Numbered from the stretch's first letter, positions 1 to 7,714 are shown. The stretch: DNA of 18,703 bases from JAEZAA01 sp964514485 (GCA_964514485.1 CAZEWG010000043.1:1-18703); one strand, 5' to 3'. The notes: a model not told the origin generated them from the sequence alone. Numbers and translations: made by a program.

Positions 1-35
1 CTACAAACCGTGCCAGTCCGTGGTGATGGGCGCCC

Positions 36-908
36 TTAATCCAGCCACTCCAGCAGCCCCTCCAGATGGGGCTTGCCATCCTTGTGGGATACCAGCTCGA
101 ATTCGCAGCGCTTGTCCTGTTCCCGCCACACCATATCTACCGCGCCGGGCAGAAAAATCGGTAGCTTGAAGCTGACTTTCACCCGCAGCGGACGTCGAGC
201 CTGATTGGCGGTCAACTGGGCAATACACCGGGCTTTGGACCACAAGCCATGGGCGATCGGCTGCTTGAAGCCAAAGAAACGGGCCGTCAGCAGGTGCAGG
301 TGGATCAGGTTATAATCCCCGGAAACCTGAGCATACTGGCGGCCGAGGTTTTCCGGTAACTGCCAGAACAGGCGATGTTCGAAGGCCTGGCGCTGTTGCT
401 CCTTGGGCTCACGCTTGCCGCCACTGCGCTTACGGTTGCGGTGTAGCAGGGTGGCGGTGTTTTCCCAGACCAGGCGGCCGGCAATGTAGACCTTGGTGAG
501 AATATCGAATTCCAGGCCCTTGTCTGATTGATGCTGGCCGGCGAGGGAGCATTCGAAATCCAGCACTTCTTCCGGTAGGATCGGTCGGTATTGGGTGATC
601 TCGTTACGCAGATGGACCAGCCCGATCAGCGGGAGCGGAAAGCGCTGATCAGTGAGCAGCCGCATATAAGGGCCGAATGCCATGATCTGGGGATAGGTCG
701 GCGGCAGTACCTGCGTGTCTTGAAAGCCGCATACTTTGTGATATTGTCGCAACCGCTCGTGATTGATCTTAACGCCCCGCATGGTGACGGACAGCGCCGG
801 TAGTTGCAGGTCAGACTGCTGTTTTTGCGGACGTTTGAAAGCGGCCTTGGCAAAAAGGCCCGGCAGAGATGGTTCACGTGATAGGATAATGGATTCCTGT
901 TGCTGCAT
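36..908 (-). CDS. MaoC-family (R)-specific enoyl/3-hydroxyacyl thioester hydratase, HtdX-like
   Basis: A 290-aa protein. The start at 908 is chosen because AGGGGAA lies about 6 nt upstream; the open frame continues to 1022, but that extension is low in family-like sequence. The C-terminal half carries the hydratase-2 signature: GDYNLIH at residues 197-203 (catalytic Asp198 and His203), then a GF.QPIAHGLW segment near 213-223. The usual GDxNP proline is Leu here. The N-terminal half (about 40-160) looks like the degenerate first hot-dog of a double hot-dog fold, and the length fits that architecture. Members of the family add water across trans-2-enoyl-CoA or -ACP to give (R)-3-hydroxyacyl thioesters. 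It probably works in the cytoplasm with the reductase at 2326-3741 and the thiolase at 4082-5362. The regulator at 1249 is divergent. The substrate chain length cannot be read from the sequence. Confidence 0.85.
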   Translation of the reverse strand: MQQQESIILSREPSLPGLFAKAAFKRPQKQQSDLQLPALSVTMRGVKINHERLRQYHKVCGFQDTQVLPPTYPQIMAFGPYMRLLTDQRFPLPLIGLVHLRNEITQYRPILPEEVLDFECSLAGQHQSDKGLEFDILTKVYIAGRLVWENTATLLHRNRKRSGGKREPKEQQRQAFEHRLFWQLPENLGRQYAQVSGDYNLIHLHLLTARFFGFKQPIAHGLWSKARCIAQLTANQARRPLRVKVSFKLPIFLPGAVDMVWREQDKRCEFELVSHKDGKPHLEGLLEWLD

Positions 909-1248
909 GTCATTCCCCTGACTGTGCGAATGTCGCCTGAAAGCCGCTGGGTGTCGCAGGGCCAGATGGTCGGGACAGGGCGGGAGACAGCGGGTGTCTG
1001 GACTCCTGTTCAGGGGGTCCATTGCTGTACCATGGGAGCCGGCAGCCTCAGGCGTCAGATAAAGATCAAGTCTGCATAAATGAGGTCGAGTTTAAAGGGC
1101 CGATAGTCTGATGATATTGGCCGAGGTGCAAGTCTGAGTTGGCGAAGAAGTCAATTTGGCGGGCCAGGAGTGGTGTTGGCATGGAGTTCCATTGGAAGGC
1201 GCTGCCTTGCCGTGGTCGTACACTTAAAAAGTGGATAGATAAGCACTC
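909..1248. promoter_or_regulatory. 340-bp divergent intergenic region between hydratase and AraC-type gene
   Basis: No convincing gene lies here. Two possible protein-binding patterns are visible. TGTCGC occurs at 931-936 and again at 952-957, exactly 21 bp (two helical turns) apart, the spacing used by many AraC-family dimers. A perfect 5-bp inverted repeat, CACTT-AAA-AAGTG, lies at 1221-1233, just upstream of the regulator start. Neither is proven. I could not assign -35/-10 boxes with confidence. Confidence 0.3.
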
Positions 1249-2265
1249 ATGATTGAAAACAAGACAGATGCTGGCGTTATGATTCGTCTCATCCACAAAG
1301 CGATGTTGCAGCATGGAGTGGATGTGGACGAAGTCTTTCGCCGCTGTGGCATCACTGAGGAGTATCTTGCCCAGGAGCAGTTGCGAACCCCCCATGAAGC
1401 CCAGGTATTTTTCTGGGAAGTGTTGGAGGATGTGAGTCAGGACCCGGATATCGGCCTGCACCTGGGGGAATACCTGCCGGTCTTCAAGGGGCAGGTGTTG
1501 GAGTACCTGTTTTTAAGTAGCCCCACCTTTGGTGACGGGATTCGCCGGGGGATCGCCTACCAGCGCCTGCTGAGTGATGCCGCCGATATGCGCCTGGAGA
1601 TCGAGGGCGACATGGTCTGTGTCACCCTGAATGTGGCAACGCCGGCCGTGCGTCAGATCCGCCACTTCTCGGAATGCTTTACGCTGGGTCTGCTGAAGTT
1701 CCTGCGGTTTGTCACCGAGGGGGCCTTTCAACCCCATCGGATTGATTTCGAGCATAGGGCGCCGAGCTCCAGCCAGGAGCATGAGCGACTGTTCGGCGCT
1801 GAAGTGCGCTTCGAGCAGCCCTCGATGCGGATGTGGTTTGATGCCGGGTTGCTGAGTCTTCCTTCCGCCCATGCCGAGCCCGAGCTGCTCAGGCTCCACG
1901 AGCAGTTGGCCAGTCAGCAGATTGCCCGCCTGGAGCTGCAGGATGTGGTCAGCCAGGTCCGCCGGGTGATTGCCGAGCTGCTGGAGTCGGGGGAGGTTTC
2001 CTTGGAGGTGGTGGCCCAGCGCTTGAACATCAAGCCCCGTACCTTGCGCACCCGTTTAAGTGAAGCCAATACCAACTTCAATCAGGTGCTGGCGGAGTTT
2101 CGCTGTAATTTGGCCAAGAAACTGCTGGCCCAAACGGATGAGAGTATCGACGAGATCGTCTATCTGACGGGTTTCTCGGAGCCCAGCACCTTTTATCGGG
2201 CGTTCCGGCGTTGGGTAGGGATGACGCCGGTAGAGTACCGGCGCCAGAAGCGTAACGAGAGCTGA
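1249..2265 (+). CDS. AraC-family transcriptional regulator (OruR/ArgR-like, Arabinose_bd N-domain)
   Basis: A 338-aa protein with the layout of the OruR/VirS-type AraC subgroup. An N-terminal ligand-sensing domain of about 200 residues (IRLIHKAML.. through the HRIDFEHRAP region) is followed by a linker helix and a C-terminal double helix-turn-helix at about 245-335. The second HTH is typical: IDEIVYLTGFSEPSTFYRAF, then RWVGMTPVEYR. The ATG at 1249 has only a weak ribosome site upstream (AAGTGGATAGA); a second Met at codon 11 is not better. The gene sits inside a fatty-acyl cluster, divergent from the hydratase and convergent with the reductase. An acyl or acyl-CoA-type effector and local control are therefore likely, but this is inference. 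Regulators of this subgroup commonly activate adjacent lipid genes. Confidence 0.88.
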   Translation: MIENKTDAGVMIRLIHKAMLQHGVDVDEVFRRCGITEEYLAQEQLRTPHEAQVFFWEVLEDVSQDPDIGLHLGEYLPVFKGQVLEYLFLSSPTFGDGIRRGIAYQRLLSDAADMRLEIEGDMVCVTLNVATPAVRQIRHFSECFTLGLLKFLRFVTEGAFQPHRIDFEHRAPSSSQEHERLFGAEVRFEQPSMRMWFDAGLLSLPSAHAEPELLRLHEQLASQQIARLELQDVVSQVRRVIAELLESGEVSLEVVAQRLNIKPRTLRTRLSEANTNFNQVLAEFRCNLAKKLLAQTDESIDEIVYLTGFSEPSTFYRAFRRWVGMTPVEYRRQKRNES

Positions 2266-2285
2266 TCGGACCGATCAGATCCGTT

Positions 2286-2318
2286 GCCAAGAGCCGGGTG
2301 GGACACCCGATTCTTGGC
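2286..2318. terminator. Bidirectional hairpin between convergent AraC-type and FabG-type genes
   Basis: GCCAAGA (2286-2292) pairs with TCTTGGC (2312-2318). Inside it, CGGGTG (2295-2300) pairs with CACCCG (2304-2309) around a 3-nt loop, with a symmetric 2-nt internal bulge. The hairpin occupies most of the 60-bp gap between convergent stops, and a short T-rich stretch (2327-2332) follows on the plus strand. Its position and strength favour a shared terminator. The U-tract is poor, so efficiency is uncertain. Confidence 0.6.
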
Positions 2319-2325
2319 GATCCGC

Positions 2326-3741
2326 TTATTTTCCGATCAGGCTTTGTCCGCATACGCGGATGGTCTGACCATTGACCCCGCCAGAGCCCGGATTGGCCAG
2401 GAAGGCGATGGTTTCGGCCACATCCTGGGGCTGTCCGCCCTGGGAGAGGGAGTTCATACGACGTCCCGCCTCACGGATGGTGAACGGCATGGCCGCGGTC
2501 ATTTGGGTTTCAATAAAGCCCGGAGCAACCGCGTTGATGGTGATGCCACCCTTCAGAACCCGGCTCATGGCTTCGGTATAACCAATCACGCCCGCCTTGG
2601 AAGCAGCATAGTTGGTTTGGCCAAAGTTGCCGGCAATGCCACCAATGGAAGACACACCAATCAACCGTCCCTGCTTGCGCAGTACTTCGTCGGACAGCAG
2701 CTTGTCGTTGATCCGCTGAATGGCGTTCAGGTTGATATCCATCAGCAGATCCCAGAACTGCTCCGACATCCGTGCCAGGGTCTTGTCACGGGTCACGCCC
2801 GCGTTATGCACCACGATATCCACGCCGTCGGTTTCCTTGCGCAGGAAATCAGCGATTTGGGCGGGGCTGTTGGCATCGGTGATGTCCACGGCGAGTGACA
2901 GGCCATCAATTTCCTTGGCAATGTTTTCCAGATCAGAGGCGGCGCCGGGCACGTCCAGAGCCACAACCTTGGCGCCGTCGCGAGCCAGAACCCGGGCAAT
3001 CGCGGCACCAATACCACGGGAGGCACCGGTCACCAGGGCCACCTGGCCGGCCAGCGGACGATTCCAGTCAATGCGGCTCTTGGGCTTGGCGGCTTTTTGA
3101 ATGGTGACCACTTGGGCGTCGACATAGGCGCACTTGGGGGACAGGAAGAAGCGCAGGGCGCTTTCCACCAAAGCCTCGGCCCCTTCTTCCACGTAAATCA
3201 GGTTGGCCACGGCACCGGTTTTGCCAATTTCTTTCGCCAGGCTGCGGGTGAAACCTTCCAGGGCTTTTTGAGCGGTGGCCTGGGCGGGATCACACTTCTC
3301 GGGCGGACGACCCAGAATCACCACGCGACCGCACTTGGCGATCTTGCGGGCGACCGGGTGGAAAAAGTCATACAGCGCGCGCAGTTCCATGCTGTTGGCA
3401 ATGCCGCTGGCATCGAATACCAGCGCCTTGAAACGGCGGGTGTCTTCCAGGCTGTTGAGATCCACTTCATTGGCCCGTGCCTTGGTTTTGGCCAGGGCGG
3501 ACTCGCTCAGGGTGGCGGGTTGTGCGGTGTAGAACACCGTGGCCGGGCTTGCGGCCACCACTTCACAGGCCGCTTCCAGCAGTTTGCCGCCTTGGGCGGC
3601 ACCTACCAGCGCCTGGCCTTCCAGGAAGGGGGAATCGGCGCGACCCTGACGCTCCAGGATGGCCGGTGTCGGCAGGTTCATGGCGGAAACCAGGGACTTA
3701 CCCCAGGTGGAGTTGGCGACTTTTTGATATAAATCGGACAT
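2326..3741 (-). CDS. fabG: High-molecular-weight 3-oxoacyl-[ACP/CoA] reductase, FabG4-like two-domain SDR
   Basis: At 471 aa this is about twice the length of ordinary FabG. Residues 1-225 form a Rossmann-like N-terminal domain without an SDR catalytic set. Residues 230-471 are a full classical short-chain dehydrogenase with cofactor loop GASRGIG (239-245), NAG (313-315), catalytic Asn337, Ser364/365, and Tyr378/Lys382 in YAASK. The enzyme reduces 3-oxoacyl thioesters to 3-hydroxyacyl thioesters, or runs in reverse, with NAD(P)H. Mycobacterial FabG4 has this architecture and is reported to prefer NADH and CoA substrates. The ATG at 3741 has AAAGGA upstream. The gene is divergent from the thiolase at 4082 and on the same strand as the MaoC hydratase, matching a hydratase-reductase-thiolase module. 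No frameshift or missing catalytic residue is seen. Confidence 0.92.
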   Translation of the reverse strand: MSDLYQKVANSTWGKSLVSAMNLPTPAILERQGRADSPFLEGQALVGAAQGGKLLEAACEVVAASPATVFYTAQPATLSESALAKTKARANEVDLNSLEDTRRFKALVFDASGIANSMELRALYDFFHPVARKIAKCGRVVILGRPPEKCDPAQATAQKALEGFTRSLAKEIGKTGAVANLIYVEEGAEALVESALRFFLSPKCAYVDAQVVTIQKAAKPKSRIDWNRPLAGQVALVTGASRGIGAAIARVLARDGAKVVALDVPGAASDLENIAKEIDGLSLAVDITDANSPAQIADFLRKETDGVDIVVHNAGVTRDKTLARMSEQFWDLLMDINLNAIQRINDKLLSDEVLRKQGRLIGVSSIGGIAGNFGQTNYAASKAGVIGYTEAMSRVLKGGITINAVAPGFIETQMTAAMPFTIREAGRRMNSLSQGGQPQDVAETIAFLANPGSGGVNGQTIRVCGQSLIGK

Positions 3742-4081
3742 AGAGGCTAGATTCCTTTGCTACATGCGCAGTTATGTCGGTTAAAACAGGGCTCTGGCTT
3801 GCCCGTGACTGCTTCCGGTCGTCCCCCTTCGACTCCATGATCGGGCGGACAGGCACTTCCGGGTGATTGTTCGCATCTTGGCGACCCATATGGTATCGGC
3901 AACCACAGGAAAAGCGATAGAATGTTTCGTCTTTGCTAGCGACGGCAGGATATCTTTCTAACCGGAAAAAATCGAATCGCAATTGGCTGAATTCGATTCT
4001 CTAGCCGTCGCATCAGCCAATGGCAGTCTGGTATGGGTCATTAGACTGCGTCCATCAGTGTCCATGAACAGGAGTTCTCCC
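3742..4081. promoter_or_regulatory. 340-bp divergent promoter region between fabG-like and thiolase genes, with inverted repeats
   Basis: There is no gene. Two inverted repeats overlap near the thiolase side. ATTGGCTGA (3982-3990) has a perfect complement TCAGCCAAT at 4013-4021. ATCGAAT (3971-3977) has its complement ATTCGAT at 3991-3997. They are plausible operator half-sites or alternative leader structures ahead of the thiolase. The thiolase ribosome site AGGAG is at 4070-4074, 7 nt before the chosen ATG. No strong sigma-70 promoter could be identified by eye. Confidence 0.4.
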
Positions 4082-5362
4082 ATGAAATCAGTTAGTGTGC
4101 GTCGGGTTGCCGTTATCGGAGGTAACCGGATTCCCTTTGCGCGTTCCAATACTGCCTATTCCCAATTCAGCAATCAGGATATGTTGACGGCGGCATTGCG
4201 AGGCCTGGTGGATCGCTACAACCTGCAGGGAGAAGTGTTGGGTGAGGTGGTCGCGGGTGCGGTGCTCAAGCATTCGCGGGACTTCAACCTGACCCGGGAA
4301 TCAGCACTCAGCAGCGGGCTGGCCGCTGAAACGCCTGCCTATGACATCCAGCAAGCCTGTGGTACCGGTCTGGAAGCGGCAATCCTGGTGGCCAACAAAA
4401 TTGCCCTGGGCCAGATTGAATGCGGAATCGCCGGCGGGGTGGACACCACCTCCGATGCGCCCATTGGCGTGGGTGAGGAGTTGCGTAAGATTTTGCTGGA
4501 ACTCAACCGTGCCAAGACGGCTGGTGAGCGGATGAAGGCGCTGTCCAAGTTCCGCCCCAGTCATCTGATGCCGAACATTCCCGCCAATGGCGAGCCCCGT
4601 ACGGGCCTGTCCATGGGTGAACATTGCCAGATCACCACCAAGGAGTGGGAGATTCCCCGGGAAGCGCAGGACCAGCTGGCCTATGAAAGCCACAAGAAGC
4701 TGGCCCAGGCCTACGAGGAAGGTTTCTTTAATGATCTGATGACGCCGTTTGGCGGCCTGGAGCGGGATAATACACTGCGTCCGGATACTACCCTGGAAAA
4801 ACTGGCCAGCCTCAAACCGGTGTTTGACCGGGAGAACGGCACCATGACCGCCGGTAATAGTACCGCACTGACCGACGGCGCTTCCTGTGTGCTGCTGGCC
4901 AGTGAAGAGTGGGCCAAGGCCCGCAACCTGCCGGTGCGTGCCTGGTTGACCTGGAGTCAGGTGGCCGCGGTGGATTTTATTGGCAAGAAAGAAGGCCTGC
5001 TGATGGCGCCGGTGTATGCGGTGCCCAAGATGCTGGAACGTGCTGGTCTGACCCTGCAGGATTTCGACTTCTACGAAATTCACGAAGCCTTTGCCGCCCA
5101 GGTACTGGCAACCCTGAAAGCCTGGGAAGATCCCAAGTTCTGCAAGGAGAAGCTGGGACTGAGCAAACCACTGGGTTCCATTGATCGCAGCAAGCTGAAC
5201 GTGAAAGGCAGCAGTCTGGCGGCTGGTCACCCCTTTGCCGCGACGGGCGGACGGATTGTGGCAAGTCTGGCCAAGATGTTGGAAGAAAAAGGTTCCGGCC
5301 GTGGTCTGATTTCCATCTGCGCCGCCGGTGGTCAGGGTGTCACCGCGATTCTGGAGCGGTAG
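4082..5362 (+). CDS. fadI: Acetyl-CoA C-acyltransferase (thiolase), FadI/FadA2-like
   Basis: A 426-aa thiolase with all catalytic elements: nucleophile Cys93 in QQACGTG, His334 in the HEAF motif, His383 in GHPFAATGG, and Cys413 in the C-terminal CAAGGQG loop. HEAF instead of NEAF, together with the length, places it with FadI and the trifunctional-protein beta subunit rather than short biosynthetic thiolases. It cleaves 3-ketoacyl-CoA to acetyl-CoA and a shortened acyl-CoA, or condenses in reverse. The ATG at 4082 is preferred over in-frame upstream starts (3983 and 4064) because AGGAG lies 7 nt before it. No fadJ or fadB partner follows; instead a FabG4-like reductase and a MaoC hydratase are nearby, which may replace it in the cycle. 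A possible terminator follows the stop. Confidence 0.92.
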   Translation: MKSVSVRRVAVIGGNRIPFARSNTAYSQFSNQDMLTAALRGLVDRYNLQGEVLGEVVAGAVLKHSRDFNLTRESALSSGLAAETPAYDIQQACGTGLEAAILVANKIALGQIECGIAGGVDTTSDAPIGVGEELRKILLELNRAKTAGERMKALSKFRPSHLMPNIPANGEPRTGLSMGEHCQITTKEWEIPREAQDQLAYESHKKLAQAYEEGFFNDLMTPFGGLERDNTLRPDTTLEKLASLKPVFDRENGTMTAGNSTALTDGASCVLLASEEWAKARNLPVRAWLTWSQVAAVDFIGKKEGLLMAPVYAVPKMLERAGLTLQDFDFYEIHEAFAAQVLATLKAWEDPKFCKEKLGLSKPLGSIDRSKLNVKGSSLAAGHPFAATGGRIVASLAKMLEEKGSGRGLISICAAGGQGVTAILER

Positions 5363-5375
5363 GTTTTGGCTCTGT

Positions 5376-5408
5376 CATTCCATCTCTCCAGGGCGGAATG
5401 TGCTTTTT
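5376..5408 (+). terminator. Possible intrinsic terminator after thiolase
   Basis: CATTCC (5376-5381) can pair with GGAATG (5395-5400) and is followed by TGC and a run of five T at 5404-5408. The stem is short and the loop is 13 nt, so this is a moderate to weak call. It sits 14 nt past the thiolase stop, in the expected orientation. Confidence 0.4.
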
Positions 5409-5442
5409 GAGCTGCCAGTCGGTTCGGGGCTGAGGCTTCGAG

Positions 5443-5481
5443 CCCTCTCCCCCTAGCCCCTCTCCCCAGGTGGGAGAGGGG
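5443..5481. repeat. Palindromic CCCCTCTCCC intergenic repeat
   Basis: A perfect 10-bp hairpin, CCCCTCTCCC (5457-5466) and GGGAGAGGGG (5472-5481), surrounds a 5-nt CAGGT loop. It is preceded by a direct partial copy, CCCTCTCCCC, at 5443-5452. It lies between convergent genes. Related sequence recurs near 7582-7632 and as a half-copy at 7902-7919. This type of CCCTCTCCC/GGGAGAGGG palindrome is known as a dispersed intergenic element in many gammaproteobacteria. Confidence 0.75.
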
Positions 5482-5508
5482 AATTCATTCGGATGCCCAT
5501 CAAAGACC

Positions 5509-6939
5509 TCAGCCCCGCCAGGGACGGGAATGTCGAAAATAGAGGCTGCGCCTCTGAAAATAAAGGTCGCCCCCGGTGCCCGGTGTATGGGCGATGGCAT
5601 CATGCACGTAGCGGGCAAAAAACAGTCGCAGGGTTTCCGGTAACGGCTCGGCGATTTTCATCCAGGTCAGCATATCCCGCTCGAATGATTTGATGGGCTT
5701 CACCACCAAGGCCCAGTCCCCTCGATGACGATAAAGCACGTCGTCTTCCGCCAGTTGCTCATCCCGCTTGGGGTGGAACGCCGAGTTTGGCGCGTTAAAC
5801 TCCGGAAAGCCTCCTTCCAGAAAACGTTGTCGCCACCGCAAGGCTTCATATTGTTCCGTAAGCTCCTGATAGGCCCGATACAGACGCTCCTCTGCCGGGT
5901 GGTTGCTGTTGGGCGGTGGGCACATCAGGGCGTGGTGAAGGGAAGCGGGGCTGTCCAGCACACTGCGCAGCCAGCGGAAGTACAGGCATTCATGGTGGGC
6001 CAGGGTGCGATAGAGGTCGGTCTCCGGGGGCAGGCGCAGGCAGTAGTCGTCATAGAGCCGCTGCAGGATGGGCGGAATCTGATACTCACGATACAGGGCT
6101 TCATCCAGCACCTGCAGTTGTTCCAGGGGCACAAAAGGCACGCCCTGGCTGCGGGCCGCGTCCAGCATGGCGTTCAGGGGCAGGCGCGCCAGGCTGTTGG
6201 AGCGCCCCTGATCCCCCTCGGCATAGCCACCGCCCACGTCCGAGTGCATGCCGGGGTAGAGCTCTTCCCGCTGGTTGGGCGGCAAGGCCTCGGTGGGCGA
6301 GGCCCGTAGCGACTGCAGGTCAAACAAGGCGCGCCGTTCATGGGCGGCCACACAATGTAGCACTTGATCTACACTGGTGGGTATTGGAGACAGCGAGGCC
6401 ACATTGGCGGCAAAGGAGCCGAGGCTAAAGGTGCCCAGGGTATCAAAGAGACCTACAAAGCGGATCTGGAAATCCTCGCCAATTCGAAAGCGGTCCCGCT
6501 GGCCCCGCAAATCCGCAATGCCTTGGGCGTCCAAATGAAGGCTCAATGCCCAGGCCAGCGCCGCCCCACGGCCAAAGCCGAACAGGGCGATCTGATAGGG
6601 GAGGGGGCTGGCGGTTTCCTGAAAGGTTTGGGCGAGATCATAGAGCGCCCGGTTCAGGGTGGTCTGGCTGTCTGTGGTCAAGCTGCTGGTGGCAGGGGCG
6701 GCGGAGCCGGCCAAAGGCCCCAGATCCTCACTGAGCACTCCGCTGCCCCGGTAATAGAAGCGATAAATTCCTTCCGGTTTGGCATTGGGGTGGGTTCTGA
6801 ACAGCTTGGCAATGTTGGACTGTCGCCCGGAAAGGGCGTCGGCTTCCAGGTCATGGCCTTGTCCGTCAAAGAACAGGCTGATCCAGCAGGCCCGTGGGAT
6901 CAGACCCTGATGGTCGATGTGGTACGAGTGCGGCGTCAT
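5509..6939 (-). CDS. DUF2235 (Tle1-like) alpha/beta-hydrolase homologue with Ser-to-Gly change at the nucleophile elbow
   Basis: A 476-aa protein. Landmarks of DUF2235, the family that includes type VI phospholipase effector Tle1, appear in order. They are an FFDG start (23-26), SNIAKL (41-46), FYYRGSG (61-67), the elbow GFGRGAA (121-127), GLFDTLG with Asp164, HCVAAHERR (193-201), and PGMHSDVGGGY with His230. The elbow normally reads GFSRGAA. Codon 123 is GGC (6571-6573), so the nucleophile is Gly, while the Asp and His motifs remain. As read, the protein should not act as a serine hydrolase and may bind a lipid or partner instead. No signal peptide, VgrG, PAAR, Hcp or immunity gene is adjacent, so an effector role is unsupported. 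The ATG has a weak ribosome site. A DUF486 gene lies upstream on the same strand. Confidence 0.8.
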   Translation of the reverse strand: MTPHSYHIDHQGLIPRACWISLFFDGQGHDLEADALSGRQSNIAKLFRTHPNAKPEGIYRFYYRGSGVLSEDLGPLAGSAAPATSSLTTDSQTTLNRALYDLAQTFQETASPLPYQIALFGFGRGAALAWALSLHLDAQGIADLRGQRDRFRIGEDFQIRFVGLFDTLGTFSLGSFAANVASLSPIPTSVDQVLHCVAAHERRALFDLQSLRASPTEALPPNQREELYPGMHSDVGGGYAEGDQGRSNSLARLPLNAMLDAARSQGVPFVPLEQLQVLDEALYREYQIPPILQRLYDDYCLRLPPETDLYRTLAHHECLYFRWLRSVLDSPASLHHALMCPPPNSNHPAEERLYRAYQELTEQYEALRWRQRFLEGGFPEFNAPNSAFHPKRDEQLAEDDVLYRHRGDWALVVKPIKSFERDMLTWMKIAEPLPETLRLFFARYVHDAIAHTPGTGGDLYFQRRSLYFRHSRPWRG

Positions 6940-7084
6940 GTCGGGCTAGCTCAGGATTGTTTATTGTTATAACTCCTGATGGATAAGTCACCCGTTCCGC
7001 TGCGTGGCAATCGGAGACAGCCAAGAGGGGCGACCCGTTCCTTTAGTAAACAGCTAGCCCGGCGGAATGGCCACGTGACGTGAC

Positions 7085-7450
7085 TCAGGCGGGGCTGGGG
7101 CCGCCCCGGAAGATAAAGTAGACCGCTCCGACCAGGCAGAGCCCGGCCCAGAGAAAGTCCCAGCGGGGTGTTTCCTTCATATAGAACACCGCGAATGGCA
7201 CGAATACCGACAGGGTGATCACCTCCTGCATGATCTTCAGTTGGGGCAACGACAACGCGGTATAACCGATACGGTTGGCGGGCACCTGCAACAGATACTC
7301 AAAGAGGGCAATCCCCCAGCTCAGCAGCGCCGCAATCCACCAGGGCTTGTCTGACAGATTCTTGAGGTGGGCATACCAGGCAAAGGTCATAAAGACGTTG
7401 GATGCGATCAAAAGCAGTGAGGTTTTGACAATGGTGTCCACAGCAAACAT
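7085..7450 (-). CDS. DUF486 family small integral membrane protein (DMT-like)
   Basis: With the start at 7450 the product is 121 aa and begins just before the first membrane helix. Upstream in-frame starts (7474 ATG, 7501 TTG) add residues that do not look family-like, and none has a strong ribosome site. About four hydrophobic helices are visible. Conserved family motifs include FMTFAWYAHLKNL, the FEYLLQVPANRIG stretch and LPQLKIMQEVITL near the middle. DUF486 proteins are short four-helix membrane proteins resembling half-size drug/metabolite transporters; their function is not established. The gene is 145 nt upstream of the DUF2235 gene on the same strand. Upstream lies a 474-bp repeat-rich intergenic stretch, where its promoter must be. 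Confidence 0.85.
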   Translation of the reverse strand: MFAVDTIVKTSLLLIASNVFMTFAWYAHLKNLSDKPWWIAALLSWGIALFEYLLQVPANRIGYTALSLPQLKIMQEVITLSVFVPFAVFYMKETPRWDFLWAGLCLVGAVYFIFRGGPSPA

Positions 7451-7581
7451 CCGGATAGGAAAAATTGGGGTCATTTCACGGCTGACGGCGGAAAAAAGCA
7501 ATAGGGAGTTTGGGAAGAGCAGAGTGGGACTCCTGGGATTGGGACAGATTGTTCAGAAACAACGGCGAGGCACCGAACAGT

Positions 7582-7632
7582 TCCCTCGCCCGCCTGGGGG
7601 GAGGGTTAGGGCGGCCCGCGCAGGGAGAGGGC
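7582..7632. repeat. Second copy of CCCTCTCCC-type repeat, degenerate
   Basis: Read on the minus strand, this stretch runs CCCTCTCCCTGCGC, then CCGCCCTAACCCTCC, then a CCAGGCGGGCGAGGG arm. It is the same family as the hairpin at 5457-5481, with a longer and imperfect interior. CCCTCGCCCGCC and GGCGGGCGAGGG-like arms give it partial dyad symmetry. Confidence 0.55.
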
Positions 7633-7714
7633 GCGAGTTGTCCAGCTCGTAGGATGTTGCGAATTGGCCTGAGACTTCAGGCCCTTACCCTAGCAAAAGC
7701 TAACACGCAGATAC

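Noticed and set aside
909..1022. N-terminal extension of the MaoC-type gene to 1022
   Set aside because: The extension is Pro/Arg/His-rich with no family resemblance, and AGGGGAA sits just before the ATG at 908.
5725..6428. Long plus-strand open frames (up to 194 codons) antisense to the DUF2235 gene
   Set aside because: They lie fully opposite a gene with clear family motifs, have Gly/Gln/Arg-biased composition typical of complementary-frame reading, and have no ribosome site or recognisable domain.
5509..6939. Type VI secretion effector/immunity locus
   Set aside because: Although DUF2235 includes Tle1 effectors, there is no VgrG, PAAR, Hcp or periplasmic immunity gene nearby, and the nucleophile serine is missing.
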